A stretch of DNA of 33,078 nt from an uncultured Pelagibacteraceae bacterium (lineage in GTDB: Bacteria > Pseudomonadota > Alphaproteobacteria > Pelagibacterales > Pelagibacteraceae): positions 1 through 33,078 of the forward strand of contig CACGMG010000010.1 in NCBI GenBank assembly GCA_902574045.1, given 5' to 3'. The translations under genes and the position numbers were made by a program. Shown in pieces: positions 8,950 through 19,510 of the stretch. Position 1 is the stretch's first letter. Each line of letters opens with the position of its first letter. The notes beneath the pieces were generated by a model that searched no databases, was not told where the DNA came from, and worked only from the letters and a program-made list of their open reading frames with translations.

Positions 8950-9557
8950 TGAATAAGTTTTCAAAATTAAAAAGCATACCTTCATACTTGTCGCTGCAAA
9001 ATATTGATACTGACATGATAATTCCAAAACAGTTTTTAAAAACTATAAAAAGAACTGGACTAGGTAAAAGTTTATTCTATGAAATGCGATATGACGAGAA
9101 CGGAAAGTTATTGGAAGATTTTATATTAAATAAAGAACCGTATAAAAATTCCAAAATTTTAATAGCAGGAAAGAATTTTGGTTGTGGCTCCTCAAGAGAG
9201 CATGCTCCTTGGGCTCTGTCTGATTTTGGTATTAAGTGTGTAATTAGCTCTAGCTTTGCGGACATTTTTTATAACAATTGTTTTAAGAACGGTATTTTAC
9301 CTATAAAGATAAATGAGCAAATAATTTTAGAATTATCAGAGTATTCAAAAAGAAAAGAGGAAATAGGAATAGATTTAGAAAAACAAGAAATTTCATTTGG
9401 AAACAAAATTTCAAAATTTGAATTAGATAGTTTTAAAAAAAAATGTTTAATAGAAGGGTTAGATGATATTGATTTATCTATGAAGAAAATTAATCAAATA
9501 GATAATTTTGAAAGAGTATTAACTTCAGAAAAACCATGGATTTTAAGAAATGAGTAG
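8949..9557 (+). CDS. leuD: 3-isopropylmalate dehydratase small subunit
   Basis: [51 protein letters not shown]-type sequence. Confidence 0.97.
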   Translation: MNKFSKLKSIPSYLSLQNIDTDMIIPKQFLKTIKRTGLGKSLFYEMRYDENGKLLEDFILNKEPYKNSKILIAGKNFGCGSSREHAPWALSDFGIKCVISSSFADIFYNNCFKNGILPIKINEQIILELSEYSKRKEEIGIDLEKQEISFGNKISKFELDSFKKKCLIEGLDDIDLSMKKINQIDNFERVLTSEKPWILRNE

Positions 9558-10653
9558 TAAAGGCAGAAAGATTTTACTATTACCTGGTGATGGCATCGGA
9601 CCAGAAGTTGTAAGAGAGGTAAAAAAAATTTTAGAGTGGTTTAACAAAAATAAATCACTAGATTTTAGTTTTGACGAAGAACTCATAGGAGGAGCATCTA
9701 TAGATGTTAATAAAATTCCAATTACTGATGAAGTTTTTTATAAGTCTTTACAGTCTGATGCTGTAATCCTAGGAGCATGCGGGGGTCCTAAGTGGGATAA
9801 CTTAGAGTTTTCCAAAAAACCAGAAAGAGCTCTTTTAAAATTGAGAAAAGAACTTAAATTATTTGCGAATTTAAGACCAGCTATATGTTTTAAACAATTA
9901 GTAGACTCATCTACGTTGAAACCTGAAATAGTATCTGGTCTAGATATAATGATAGTGAGAGAATTAACTGGAGGAATATATTTTGGCGAGCCTAGAGGAA
10001 TTGAACCAATAGAAAACAATCAAAGAAGAGGCATAAACACTCATAGCTATACTACTAGTGAAATACAAAGAATTGCAAGAGTTGCTTTTGATTTAGCAAA
10101 AAAAAGAAAAAATGTTGTTACTTCTTGTGAAAAATCTAATGTGATGGAAGCAGGTGTTCTTTGGAGAGAAGAAGTTCAACTGATAAAAGATAAAGAATTC
10201 AAAAAAGTAGAATTAAATCATATGTTAGCTGACAATTGTGCAATGCAACTTTTAAGAAATCCAAAACAATTTGATGTGATACTTGCCGATAATCTATTTG
10301 GAGATATGTTATCAGATGAAGCAGCAATGTTAACAGGTTCTCTTGGACTACTACCTTCAGCCTCTTTAGGAGCAAGAGATAAAAATGGTAAAATAAGATC
10401 TTTATACGAGCCAGTGCATGGTTCAGCCCCAGATATTGCAGGGAAAAATATTGCTAATCCAATTGCAACAATATTAAGCTTATCTATGGCACTAAGATAT
10501 TCTCTAGATTTAGAAAAAGAGGCAGATTTATTAGATGCAGCTGTCCAAAAAGTCTTGGATGATGGTTTAAGAACAAAAGATATTATATCTAAAGGTAATA
10601 AAGAGGTCACCACAACTGATATGGGTGATGCAATTATCTCAAAATTGAAATAA
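9550..10653 (+). CDS. leuB: 3-isopropylmalate dehydrogenase
   Basis: [70 protein letters not shown]. Confidence 0.97.
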   Translation: MSSKGRKILLLPGDGIGPEVVREVKKILEWFNKNKSLDFSFDEELIGGASIDVNKIPITDEVFYKSLQSDAVILGACGGPKWDNLEFSKKPERALLKLRKELKLFANLRPAICFKQLVDSSTLKPEIVSGLDIMIVRELTGGIYFGEPRGIEPIENNQRRGINTHSYTTSEIQRIARVAFDLAKKRKNVVTSCEKSNVMEAGVLWREEVQLIKDKEFKKVELNHMLADNCAMQLLRNPKQFDVILADNLFGDMLSDEAAMLTGSLGLLPSASLGARDKNGKIRSLYEPVHGSAPDIAGKNIANPIATILSLSMALRYSLDLEKEADLLDAAVQKVLDDGLRTKDIISKGNKEVTTTDMGDAIISKLK

Positions 10654-10665
10654 AATAAAAATCTT

Positions 10666-11658
10666 ATGAATTTCGCGATAATCGGTGCTACCGGTAACGT
10701 TGGTAGAAAAACAATAGAAGTATTAGAAAAGTCATCAATAAAAATTGATAATCTTTATTTAATAGCCTCAGAAAAAAGTGCAGGAAAAAAATTATCGTTC
10801 AAAAAAAAAGAAATCATTATTGAACAATTAGAAAAATACAATTTTGCTAAAGCAGAAATAACTATTTTTGCTGCTGGAAGTGAAATTGCTAAAAAATGGA
10901 TTCCAGAGGCCTCAAAAAAAACTATTGTAATAGATAACTCAAGTTTTTTTAGAATGCAAAATGATGTTCCTTTAGTGGTTCCAGAAGTAAACGTAGAAAG
11001 TTTGGACAAGCACAAAAATATAATATCAAATCCAAACTGTTCAACAATACAAATGGTTTTAGCTTTAAAACCCTTGCATGATGAATATAAGATTAAAAGA
11101 GTGGTTGTATCAACTTATCAAGCCGTATCAGGTGCTGGAAAAGCATCAGTGGATGAATTATTTCAACAAACTAAAGATTATTTAAATGAAGAAAAAATAG
11201 TTTCTAAAAATTTTACAAAGCAAATTGCTTTCAATTTAATTCCGCACATAGATTCTTTTAGCATTGATGGTTATACAAAAGAAGAATTAAAAATGATAAA
11301 TGAAACAAAAAAAATTTTAGACAATGATATAGAACTAACAGCTACATGTGTAAGAGTTCCAGTAAAGACTGGTCATTCAGAGTCCATAAATATAGAATTT
11401 GAAAATTTATTTGATTTCGCAAATATAAAAAAAATTTTGAAAAATTCGCCAGGTTGTAAAGTTTTTGATGAGCAAAAAGATGCAGGGTATATTACCCCTT
11501 TGGAAGTAGAAAATAATTATACGACATTTATATCAAGAATAAGAAAAGATAATTCTAATGTAAAAGGTGTAAATTTGTGGGTAGTTTCAGACAATTTGTT
11601 AAAAGGAGCAGCATTAAATGCAGTACAAATTGCAGAGTGTTTGATAAACAAAAAATAA
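10666..11658 (+). CDS. asd: Aspartate-semialdehyde dehydrogenase
   Basis: IIGATGNVGRKTIEVL, SNPNCSTIQMV catalytic Cys, VSTYQAVSGAGK, RVPVKTGHSESI. Confidence 0.96.
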   Translation: MNFAIIGATGNVGRKTIEVLEKSSIKIDNLYLIASEKSAGKKLSFKKKEIIIEQLEKYNFAKAEITIFAAGSEIAKKWIPEASKKTIVIDNSSFFRMQNDVPLVVPEVNVESLDKHKNIISNPNCSTIQMVLALKPLHDEYKIKRVVVSTYQAVSGAGKASVDELFQQTKDYLNEEKIVSKNFTKQIAFNLIPHIDSFSIDGYTKEELKMINETKKILDNDIELTATCVRVPVKTGHSESINIEFENLFDFANIKKILKNSPGCKVFDEQKDAGYITPLEVENNYTTFISRIRKDNSNVKGVNLWVVSDNLLKGAALNAVQIAECLINKK

Positions 11659-11681
11659 AGTAATAAGTTTAAAACAAAATT

Positions 11682-12068
11682 ATGCAGTATAAAAATAATC
11701 CATTAAGTCCCCATCTACAGATATATAGGTGGCATGTCTCATCCCTTCTTTCTATTGCTCACAGAATCGTAGGTGTTGCAAATATTATTGCTGTCACTTT
11801 TATATGTTTCTGGGCTTTATCTTTACTTTTAGGAGAAGAAACTTATGAATTAACAAATTTTTATTTGAATACTTTTTTTGGGAAATTTTTAATTATTTTT
11901 TTATGCTGGTCATTTAGTTTTCAAATTTTAAATGAAGCTAGACATTTATTTTGGGATATAGGTTTGGGCTTTGATTTAAAAGTTGCCAAAATAACCGGAA
12001 TATTAACTTTTTTCGGGTCTTTTATTTTAACAATATTATTCTATTTAGTAGGAAAGAATATTTTTTGA
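11682..12068 (+). CDS. sdhC: Succinate dehydrogenase cytochrome b556-type subunit SdhC (heme-ligand His replaced)
   Basis: SPHLQIYRWHVSSLLSIAHRIVGV and EARHLFWDIGLGFD; three TM helices. Q81 at the expected heme His position. Confidence 0.92.
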   Translation: MQYKNNPLSPHLQIYRWHVSSLLSIAHRIVGVANIIAVTFICFWALSLLLGEETYELTNFYLNTFFGKFLIIFLCWSFSFQILNEARHLFWDIGLGFDLKVAKITGILTFFGSFILTILFYLVGKNIF

Positions 12069-12069
12069 T

Positions 12070-12396
12070 ATGCACACATCTACAAAAAAATGGCTATTTA
12101 TTAAATCTAGTTCACTCTTATTAATTCCATTAAAAATATGGTTTATAATAAAATTATCTTCAATTTATGATAAAGATTATATAAGTATAGTTAATTTTTT
12201 TAGCTCTCAACCATCTAAAATTTTATTCTCTATTTTTATTGTTGTTGCGTACTTTTTTTCAGCTTTAACCATAAGTGAGATCTTTGAGGACTATATAAAT
12301 GATAAAAAAATCAAAAATGTCGCAAATAAATTGCTCAATATTTTTGCTATAGTAATCCCAGTAATAACTATTATAGGAATATATAATTTATCATAA
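12070..12396 (+). CDS. sdhD: Succinate dehydrogenase membrane anchor SdhD (divergent; heme-ligand His replaced)
   Basis: Position between sdhC and sdhA, 108 aa with three TM segments, conserved EDY motif ([14 protein letters not shown]). Confidence 0.85.
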   Translation: MHTSTKKWLFIKSSSLLLIPLKIWFIIKLSSIYDKDYISIVNFFSSQPSKILFSIFIVVAYFFSALTISEIFEDYINDKKIKNVANKLLNIFAIVIPVITIIGIYNLS

Positions 12397-14171
12397 TGAG
12401 CGATTATAAAATTATTGATCATGAATACGACGTGGTGGTGCTTGGAGCAGGTGGCTCCGGTCTGAGAGCAGCAGTTGGCCTTTCTGAAGGTGGATTAAAA
12501 ACTGCATGTATATCGAAAGTATTCCCTACAAGAAGCCACACTTCAGCAGCGCAAGGAGGAATTTCTGCTGCACTAGGAAACATGGGTGAGGATGATTGGA
12601 GATGGCACATGTATGATACGGTCAAAGGCTCAGATTGGTTAGGTGATCAAGACGCAATAGAATATTTGTGTAAAGAGGCGCCTAGAGCAGTAGTTGAGCT
12701 AGAAAGATATGGAGTACCTTTTAGTAGAACTGATGATGGAAAAATTTATCAAAGACCTTTTGGAGGCATGACTAAAAATTATGGGAACGGAATAGTTCAA
12801 AGAACTTGTGCCGCAGCTGATAGAACTGGCCATGCTATTTTACACACACTATACGGACAAGCTTTAAAACAAAAAACTGAATTTTTTATTGAGTATTTTG
12901 CATTAGATTTAATAATGAAAAATGGACAGTGCAAAGGTGTAATTGCCTGGAATTTAACAGATGGTACAATTCATAGATTTAGATCGCATATAACTATCAT
13001 GGCTACTGGAGGATATGGTAAAGTTTATTATTCAGCTACTTCTGCACACACTTGTACAGGTGATGGAAATGCAATGGTATTAAGAGCAGGACTTCCGCTG
13101 CAAGATATGGAGTTTGTTCAATTTCACCCTACAGGAATTTATGGGGTAGGATGTTTAATCACAGAAGGAGTAAGAGGAGAAGGAGGATTTTTAGTTAATG
13201 GTAAAGGAGAAAGGTTTATGGAAAGATATGCTCCTAATGCAAAAGATTTAGCCTCAAGAGATGTTGTAAGCAGATCAATGGAAGTTGAAATTAACGAAGG
13301 AAGAGGTGTAGGAAAAAATAAAGATCATATAAACCTTCATCTAGATCATTTGGATAACTCAGTAATCGAAGAGAGACTACCGGGTATAGCTGAGGCCGCA
13401 AAAACTTTTGCTAATGTTGATGTAAACAAAGAACCAATACCAGTTGTTCCAACTGTGCATTATAACATGGGAGGAATCCCAACAAATTATAAAGCAGAAG
13501 TGCTTACATTAAATGGCTCTGAAAAAACTGTTCCAGGCCTAATGGCAATCGGGGAAGCCGCCTGCGTATCTGTTCATGGCGCTAATCGTTTGGGATCAAA
13601 TTCATTAATTGACCTTGTTGTTTTTGGAAGAGCTGCAGCCAAAAGAGCCAAAGAATTAATTAAACCAGGTAGTCCTCACGAAGAGGTTTCTAGAGATGAA
13701 ACTGATAAGTGTCTACAAAGATTTGATAATATCAGAAATTCAAATGGTTCTACAAAAACTTCAGAGTTAAGACTGGCTATGCAAAAAACAATGCAATCTA
13801 AATGTGCTGTTTTTCGAACTGAAAAAACATTAAAAGAAGGAGTAGACCAAATAAGAAAACCTTACGAAGGTATCAATGATATTTCTGTTAAAGATAAATC
13901 ATTATTATTTAATACTGATTTGGTAGAAACTTTAGAATTTGATAACTTGATACGTCAAGCTTTAACAACTATGGACTCTGCTTATCACAGAAAAGAAAGT
14001 AGAGGAGCGCATGCTAGAGAAGACTTTACTAAAAGAGATGACAAAAACTTTATGAAACATACACTAGCTTGGCAAAATGAAAATAAAGTAGAGATTAAAT
14101 ACAGAGATGTTCATTCAAGAACACTTACTAATGATGTTCAATATTTCCCTCCAAAGGAGAGAGTTTATTAA
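12396..14171 (+). CDS. sdhA: Succinate dehydrogenase flavoprotein subunit
   Basis: [61 protein letters not shown]. Confidence 0.98.
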   Translation: MSDYKIIDHEYDVVVLGAGGSGLRAAVGLSEGGLKTACISKVFPTRSHTSAAQGGISAALGNMGEDDWRWHMYDTVKGSDWLGDQDAIEYLCKEAPRAVVELERYGVPFSRTDDGKIYQRPFGGMTKNYGNGIVQRTCAAADRTGHAILHTLYGQALKQKTEFFIEYFALDLIMKNGQCKGVIAWNLTDGTIHRFRSHITIMATGGYGKVYYSATSAHTCTGDGNAMVLRAGLPLQDMEFVQFHPTGIYGVGCLITEGVRGEGGFLVNGKGERFMERYAPNAKDLASRDVVSRSMEVEINEGRGVGKNKDHINLHLDHLDNSVIEERLPGIAEAAKTFANVDVNKEPIPVVPTVHYNMGGIPTNYKAEVLTLNGSEKTVPGLMAIGEAACVSVHGANRLGSNSLIDLVVFGRAAAKRAKELIKPGSPHEEVSRDETDKCLQRFDNIRNSNGSTKTSELRLAMQKTMQSKCAVFRTEKTLKEGVDQIRKPYEGINDISVKDKSLLFNTDLVETLEFDNLIRQALTTMDSAYHRKESRGAHAREDFTKRDDKNFMKHTLAWQNENKVEIKYRDVHSRTLTNDVQYFPPKERVY

Positions 14172-14948
14172 ATGGCTCAATTTAGCTTACCTCAAAACTC
14201 AAAAATTGAAGTAGGAAATTATTTTAAAGATAAAACTAATTCTAAAAATTTAAAAAAAATAAATGTTTATCGATGGGATCCTTCTGATGGAAAAAATCCA
14301 AGGGTAGATACATTTGAAGTCGACATGGATAATTGTGGTCCTAAAGTTTTGGATATTCTTATTAAGATAAAAAATGAGATTGATCCGTCTATCACTTTCA
14401 GAAGATCATGTGCGCATGGAGTTTGTGGATCTTGTGCGATGAATGTTGATGGAATTAATACTTTAGCCTGCATTAAATCACACTCGGATATCAATGGAGA
14501 TCTAAATATATATCCTCTTCCTCATTTGAAAGTCATAAAAGATTTAATAGGAGATTTAAGCACTCTATATAAACAATACGAATCTATTCAACCATGGCTT
14601 AAAGTTGGCCAGACTGGACAAGAGAAAGTAGAAATACAACAATCTCAGAAAGATAGAGAAAAACTTGATGGTTATTATGAGTGCATACTTTGTGCTTGTT
14701 GCTCAACTTCATGTCCAAGTTATTGGTGGAATGGCGATAAATATTTAGGGCCAGCAGTGTTGCTACAAGCTTATCGATGGATTAACGATAGTAGAGATAA
14801 TGATAAAAAAGAGAGATTAAAAAAGGTTGCTGACGAGCTTAAGTTATACAGATGTCATACTATAATGAATTGTACTAATTCTTGTCCAAAAGGATTGAAT
14901 CCTGCAAAAGCTATTGGATCTATTAAGAAAATGCTTGCAACTAGCTAA
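14172..14948 (+). CDS. sdhB: Succinate dehydrogenase iron-sulfur subunit
   Basis: [50 protein letters not shown]. Confidence 0.98.
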   Translation: MAQFSLPQNSKIEVGNYFKDKTNSKNLKKINVYRWDPSDGKNPRVDTFEVDMDNCGPKVLDILIKIKNEIDPSITFRRSCAHGVCGSCAMNVDGINTLACIKSHSDINGDLNIYPLPHLKVIKDLIGDLSTLYKQYESIQPWLKVGQTGQEKVEIQQSQKDREKLDGYYECILCACCSTSCPSYWWNGDKYLGPAVLLQAYRWINDSRDNDKKERLKKVADELKLYRCHTIMNCTNSCPKGLNPAKAIGSIKKMLATS

Positions 14949-14971
14949 ATCCTTATTTATTCAATTACTTC

Positions 14972-16465
14972 ATGAAAATTATTGAGCACTTTGTTGATGG
15001 CAAATCTTTTAGTGGTGATTCTAAAAGAGTAGGGAAAGTTTTTAATCCAGCAACTGGTGAACAAAGTGCTGAGGTGAAACTTGCGACTTCTAAAGACGTT
15101 AACGATGCAGTTTTGAATGCCAAAAAAGCATTTCAAACTTGGTCTAATAAACCTCCTCTTCAGAGAGCTAGAATAATGTTTAAATTTAAAGAATTAATAG
15201 AAAAAAATTCAGATGAACTTACAAAAATTATAGTAGCAGAGCACGGAAAAGTTTATGAGGATGCTAGAGGATCTTTAACAAGAGGTCTAGAAGTTGTAGA
15301 GTATGCATGTGGTATTCCTCAAATGTTAAAAGGCGAATTCACTGAAAATGTTGGATCTAATGTAGACAGTTGGTCGATAAGACAGCCTTTAGGTGTTTGC
15401 GCTGGGGTTACTCCTTTTAACTTTCCTGCAATGGTTCCTATGTGGATGTTCCCAATGGCAATAGCATGCGGAAATACATTTGTTTTAAAACCATCAGAAA
15501 AAGATCCTTCATGTTCAGTAAGATTAGCTGAACTTTTAAGTGAAGCAGGTCTACCTGATGGAGTGTTTAATGTAGTAAATGGTGATAAAGAGGCAGTCGA
15601 TACTTTAATAAAAAACAAAGATGTTGTTGCGATGAGTTTTGTAGGATCAACGCCTATCGCGAAGTATATATATGAAAATTGCGCTAAAAATGAAAAAAGG
15701 GTTCAAGCACTAGGTGGAGCTAAGAATCATTGTGTAGTAATGCCAGATTGTGATTTAGATCAAGCAGTAAACGGATTGATGGGCGCTGCTTATGGTTCAG
15801 CTGGTGAACGATGTATGGCACAATCTGTAGCAGTCGCAGTAGGCAACATAGGAGATAAGCTGGTTAATTCTTTAGCTAGTAAAGTCGAAGCGCTAAAAGT
15901 TGGACCTGGAATGGATAAACAGTCTGAAATGGGTCCTTTAGTTACAAAAGAGCATTTATCAAAAGTTAAAGGCTATGTTGACATAGGTGTAAAGGAAGGT
16001 GCAAAATTAGTAGTAGATGGAAGAAATTTTAAATTACAAGGTTATGAAAATGGTTATTACATAGGTGGATGTTTATTTGATCATGTAAGCAAAGATATGA
16101 AAATATACAAAGAAGAAATCTTTGGTCCAGTGTTATCAGTTGTTAGAGCAAAAAATTTTGATGAAGCACTTAAACTAGTTAATGACCATGAATTTGGAAA
16201 TGGAGTAAGTATATTTACAAGAGATGGAGACACTGGAAGAACTTTTTCAACTAAAGCAAAAATTGGTATGGTTGGTATTAATATCCCAATTCCAGTACCA
16301 GTCGCTTTTCATAGTTTTGGAGGCTGGAAAAGATCTTTGTTTGGAGATCAACATATGCATGGACCAGAAGGTGTTAGATTTTATACAAAGCTAAAAACAA
16401 TTACCTCTAGATGGCCTTCTGGGGTAAGATCTGGCCCAGAGTTTGTAATGCCGACAATGAAATAG
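14972..16465 (+). CDS. mmsA: CoA-acylating methylmalonate-semialdehyde dehydrogenase (ALDH superfamily)
   Basis: GVTPFNFPAMVPMWMFPMAIACGN, FVLKPSEKDPS, AYGSAGERCMAQS catalytic Cys, EEIFGPVLSVVRA; MmsA/IolA-like rather than a generic ALDH. Confidence 0.88.
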   Translation: MKIIEHFVDGKSFSGDSKRVGKVFNPATGEQSAEVKLATSKDVNDAVLNAKKAFQTWSNKPPLQRARIMFKFKELIEKNSDELTKIIVAEHGKVYEDARGSLTRGLEVVEYACGIPQMLKGEFTENVGSNVDSWSIRQPLGVCAGVTPFNFPAMVPMWMFPMAIACGNTFVLKPSEKDPSCSVRLAELLSEAGLPDGVFNVVNGDKEAVDTLIKNKDVVAMSFVGSTPIAKYIYENCAKNEKRVQALGGAKNHCVVMPDCDLDQAVNGLMGAAYGSAGERCMAQSVAVAVGNIGDKLVNSLASKVEALKVGPGMDKQSEMGPLVTKEHLSKVKGYVDIGVKEGAKLVVDGRNFKLQGYENGYYIGGCLFDHVSKDMKIYKEEIFGPVLSVVRAKNFDEALKLVNDHEFGNGVSIFTRDGDTGRTFSTKAKIGMVGINIPIPVPVAFHSFGGWKRSLFGDQHMHGPEGVRFYTKLKTITSRWPSGVRSGPEFVMPTMK

Positions 16466-16474
16466 AGAAAATAT

Positions 16475-17434
16475 ATGAAAAAGAAAATTACTTTAATAGG
16501 AGCTGGTCAAATTGGAGGAACTCTAGCGCATTTAATTGCTTTAAAAGAATTAGGAGATGTTGTTTTATTTGATGTAGCGGCTGGTATAGCTAAAGGCAAA
16601 GCATTAGATATTGCTCAATCTTCTCCAGTTAACGGCTTTAATATAAATTTATCTGGATCTGATAACTATGATGACACTAAAAATTCTGATGTGATTATCG
16701 TAACAGCGGGTGTTCCAAGAAAACCGGGTATGACCAGAGATGACCTTCTCGGAATAAATCTTAAAATAATAAAACAAGTTGCTGATGGAATTAAAGATAC
16801 CTCTCCTAATGCTTTTGTAATTTGTATTACTAATCCTCTTGATGTAATTGTTATGGCGCTGCAGAAATACTCAGGCCTACCAAAAAATAAAGTTGTAGGT
16901 ATGGCTGGAATTTTGGACTCATCAAGATTCATCTATTTTTTATCACAAGAATTAAACGTACCAGTTAACAATATCAAATCATTCGTTTTGGGTGGGCATG
17001 GAGATAGTATGGTAGCAATGTTGGGGTCAACTGAGGTTAATGGAAAAAAATTAGAAGATTTAATTAAAGAAGGGAAATTAAAGAGGGAAAGATTAGAACA
17101 GATAATTGAAAGAACTAAAAAAGGTGGAGCAGAAATAGTAAAATATTTAGAAAAGGGATCTGCTTTTTATGCACCTGCAGCTTCAGGAGTCCAAATGGCT
17201 GAAAGTTATTTGAAAGATTTGAAAAAACAATTACCTTGTGCAGTATACCTTAATGGAGAATATGGAGTAAAAGATATTTATGCTGGAGTTCCAGTAATTA
17301 TTGGCTCTAAAGGAGTAGAAAAAATAATTGAAATAAATCTATCTGCTAAAGAAAAAATAGATTTTGATAAATCGATTGATTCAGTCAAAGAATTATTTGA
17401 TGCAGCTAAAAAGATTGATGAAACTCTTAGATAA
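16475..17434 (+). CDS. mdh: Malate dehydrogenase (LDH-like type)
   Basis: [32 protein letters not shown] (substrate-loop Arg), [12 protein letters not shown]. Confidence 0.96.
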   Translation: MKKKITLIGAGQIGGTLAHLIALKELGDVVLFDVAAGIAKGKALDIAQSSPVNGFNINLSGSDNYDDTKNSDVIIVTAGVPRKPGMTRDDLLGINLKIIKQVADGIKDTSPNAFVICITNPLDVIVMALQKYSGLPKNKVVGMAGILDSSRFIYFLSQELNVPVNNIKSFVLGGHGDSMVAMLGSTEVNGKKLEDLIKEGKLKRERLEQIIERTKKGGAEIVKYLEKGSAFYAPAASGVQMAESYLKDLKKQLPCAVYLNGEYGVKDIYAGVPVIIGSKGVEKIIEINLSAKEKIDFDKSIDSVKELFDAAKKIDETLR

Positions 17435-17437
17435 TTA

Positions 17438-18601
17438 ATGAATATTCATGAACACCAAGCTAAACAAATTCTTAAAGAATTTGGAGCCCCTGTTTCAAAC
17501 GGTGTGGTTATTTTATCTATAGATGATATTAAAAGAGAGATAACTAAGTTAAAGGGCAAAGAATTTGTTTTAAAGGCGCAAATCCATGCTGGAGGACGTG
17601 GTAAAGCTGGAGGTGTAAAACTTATTAAAAGTATTTCCGAATTAGAAATCGAAGCAAAAAAAATGATGGGTAAAACCCTTGTTACCCACCAAACAGGACC
17701 CGAAGGAAAAGAGGTGAAAAGACTTTACATAGAAGAAGCCTCAGATATTTTAAAAGAATATTATCTATCTTGCTTAATAGATAGAGAAAGTTCAAAAATA
17801 GCTTTCATTAGTAGTACAGAGGGTGGAATGGATATAGAAAAAGTCGCTTCTGAAAATCCTCAAAAAATTATCACAAACAAGATAGAATTAAGAGATGAAG
17901 GACCAACTAATAAAGAAATTGAAAATATCATCTCTATATTTGGTTTTAATGATCAACAAAAAATAATTGCAAGGAAGTTGATTAGATCTTTGTATAAGAT
18001 TTTAATAGAGAAAGATGGAAGTTTGATAGAAATTAACCCTTTAATTATTACTAAAAGTGATAAAATTATCTGTTTAGATGCTAAAATGAATTTTGATGAT
18101 AATGCAATCTATAGAAGACCAGAAATTTTTAAACTGAGGGATTTGAATGAGGAAGATCCCACTGAAATTGAAGCTAGCAAACATGATCTTGCTTACATCA
18201 AATTAAATGGATCCATAGGTTGCATGGTTAATGGAGCAGGATTAGCTATGGCAACAATGGATATCATAAAACTTTATGGAAAAGAACCTGCAAACTTTTT
18301 AGATGTAGGTGGAGGTGCTTCTAAGGAAAAGGTCGCTGCTGCATTTAAACTAATACTATCAGATAAAAATGTAAAAGGTATCTTGATAAATATATTTGGA
18401 GGAATAATGAGATGTGATGTTCTTGCTCAAGGAGTGGTAGACGCGGCTAAACAAATTGATTTATCAATTCCATTGGTTGTTAGATTAGCTGGGACCAATT
18501 TTAAAGAGGGAAAAGATATACTAGATAAATCAAATTTAAAAATATTATCTGCTTCAGATTTAAATGATGCAGCTAAGAAAATTGTTGAGGCAATCAAATA
18601 A
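17438..18601 (+). CDS. sucC: Succinyl-CoA synthetase beta subunit
   Basis: [61 protein letters not shown]. Confidence 0.97.
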   Translation: MNIHEHQAKQILKEFGAPVSNGVVILSIDDIKREITKLKGKEFVLKAQIHAGGRGKAGGVKLIKSISELEIEAKKMMGKTLVTHQTGPEGKEVKRLYIEEASDILKEYYLSCLIDRESSKIAFISSTEGGMDIEKVASENPQKIITNKIELRDEGPTNKEIENIISIFGFNDQQKIIARKLIRSLYKILIEKDGSLIEINPLIITKSDKIICLDAKMNFDDNAIYRRPEIFKLRDLNEEDPTEIEASKHDLAYIKLNGSIGCMVNGAGLAMATMDIIKLYGKEPANFLDVGGGASKEKVAAAFKLILSDKNVKGILINIFGGIMRCDVLAQGVVDAAKQIDLSIPLVVRLAGTNFKEGKDILDKSNLKILSASDLNDAAKKIVEAIK

Positions 18602-18602
18602 T

Positions 18603-19478
18603 ATGTCAGTTCTTGTAAATAAAAATACAAAGGTTATTTGTCAGGGCTTTACTGGAAAGCACGGCACCTTTCACTCTGAACAAGCATTAAAATACGGAAC
18701 TCAATTAGTAGGAGGAGTTACTCCAAAAAAAGGAGGTCAAAAGCATTTAGGTCTTCCCGTTTTTAATTCTGTTCAAGAGGCAAAAGATCGAACTTCTGCT
18801 AATGCAACAATGATTTATGTTCCTCCAAAGTTTGCAGGAGAAGCTATTATTGAGGCAATAGAGGCTAAAATTGAATTAATTGTATGCATTACAGAAGGAA
18901 TACCAGTAATAGACATGCTTAAAGTAAAAAAAGTATTAAGCAATAGTCACTCAAGATTAATTGGACCAAATTGCCCAGGAATAATTACTCCTAATGAGTG
19001 TAAAATAGGAATTATGCCAGGTAATATTCATAAAAAAGGAACTGTCGGAATTGTATCTAGATCAGGAACTTTAACTTATGAGGCAGTAGCACAAACCTCT
19101 ACTAGTGGAATGGGCCAATCCACTTGTATTGGAATAGGAGGAGATCCTATTAATGGAACTAATTTCATAGACTGTTTAGAATTATTTTTAAAAGATGAGG
19201 AAACAAAATCAATTGTTATGATTGGAGAAATTGGTGGTTCTGCAGAGGAGGAAGCTGCAGAATTTTTAAAAAAAGAAAAAATCAAAAAGCCCATGGTGGG
19301 ATTTATAGCTGGTTTAACAGCCCCTCCAGGAAGAAGAATGGGGCATGCAGGAGCAATAATTTCTGGTGGAAAAGGTGGTGCAGAGGATAAAATAGAAGTA
19401 ATGAAATCTGCTGGAATCTCTATTTCAAAATCACCAGCTGATATTGGCGAGACACTATTGCAAAAACTAAGTGGTTAA
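18603..19478 (+). CDS. sucD: Succinyl-CoA synthetase alpha subunit
   Basis: [46 protein letters not shown] (catalytic His). ATG at 18603 preferred over upstream ATG at 18564, which overlaps sucC. Confidence 0.97.
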   Translation: MSVLVNKNTKVICQGFTGKHGTFHSEQALKYGTQLVGGVTPKKGGQKHLGLPVFNSVQEAKDRTSANATMIYVPPKFAGEAIIEAIEAKIELIVCITEGIPVIDMLKVKKVLSNSHSRLIGPNCPGIITPNECKIGIMPGNIHKKGTVGIVSRSGTLTYEAVAQTSTSGMGQSTCIGIGGDPINGTNFIDCLELFLKDEETKSIVMIGEIGGSAEEEAAEFLKKEKIKKPMVGFIAGLTAPPGRRMGHAGAIISGGKGGAEDKIEVMKSAGISISKSPADIGETLLQKLSG

Positions 19479-19510
19479 AATTCGATAATTTGTGTTAAAA
19501 TAGGTTTTAA

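Noticed and set aside
9738-10019. 93-aa minus-strand ORF antisense to leuB, plus other short antisense ORFs in the track (895-1128, 2025-2240, 3298-3543, 5027-5281, 5534-5719, 6977-7165, 9077-9265, 10755-11015, 12419-12625, 14267-14494, 16666-16932, 18427-18630, 19076-19294, 20780-20995, 24249-24431, 25630-25866, 27316-27558, 27857-28087, 29473-29742)
   Set aside because: All overlap well-supported genes on the other strand and show no independent coding evidence.
10218-10613. 131-aa minus-strand ORF antisense to leuB
   Set aside because: Lies wholly inside a strongly conserved leuB reading frame; composition is typical of a spurious reverse-frame ORF and no family motif is recognisable.
15319-15618. 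99-aa minus-strand ORF antisense to the mmsA-like gene
   Set aside because: Fully overlaps a clear ALDH coding sequence; no recognisable protein features.
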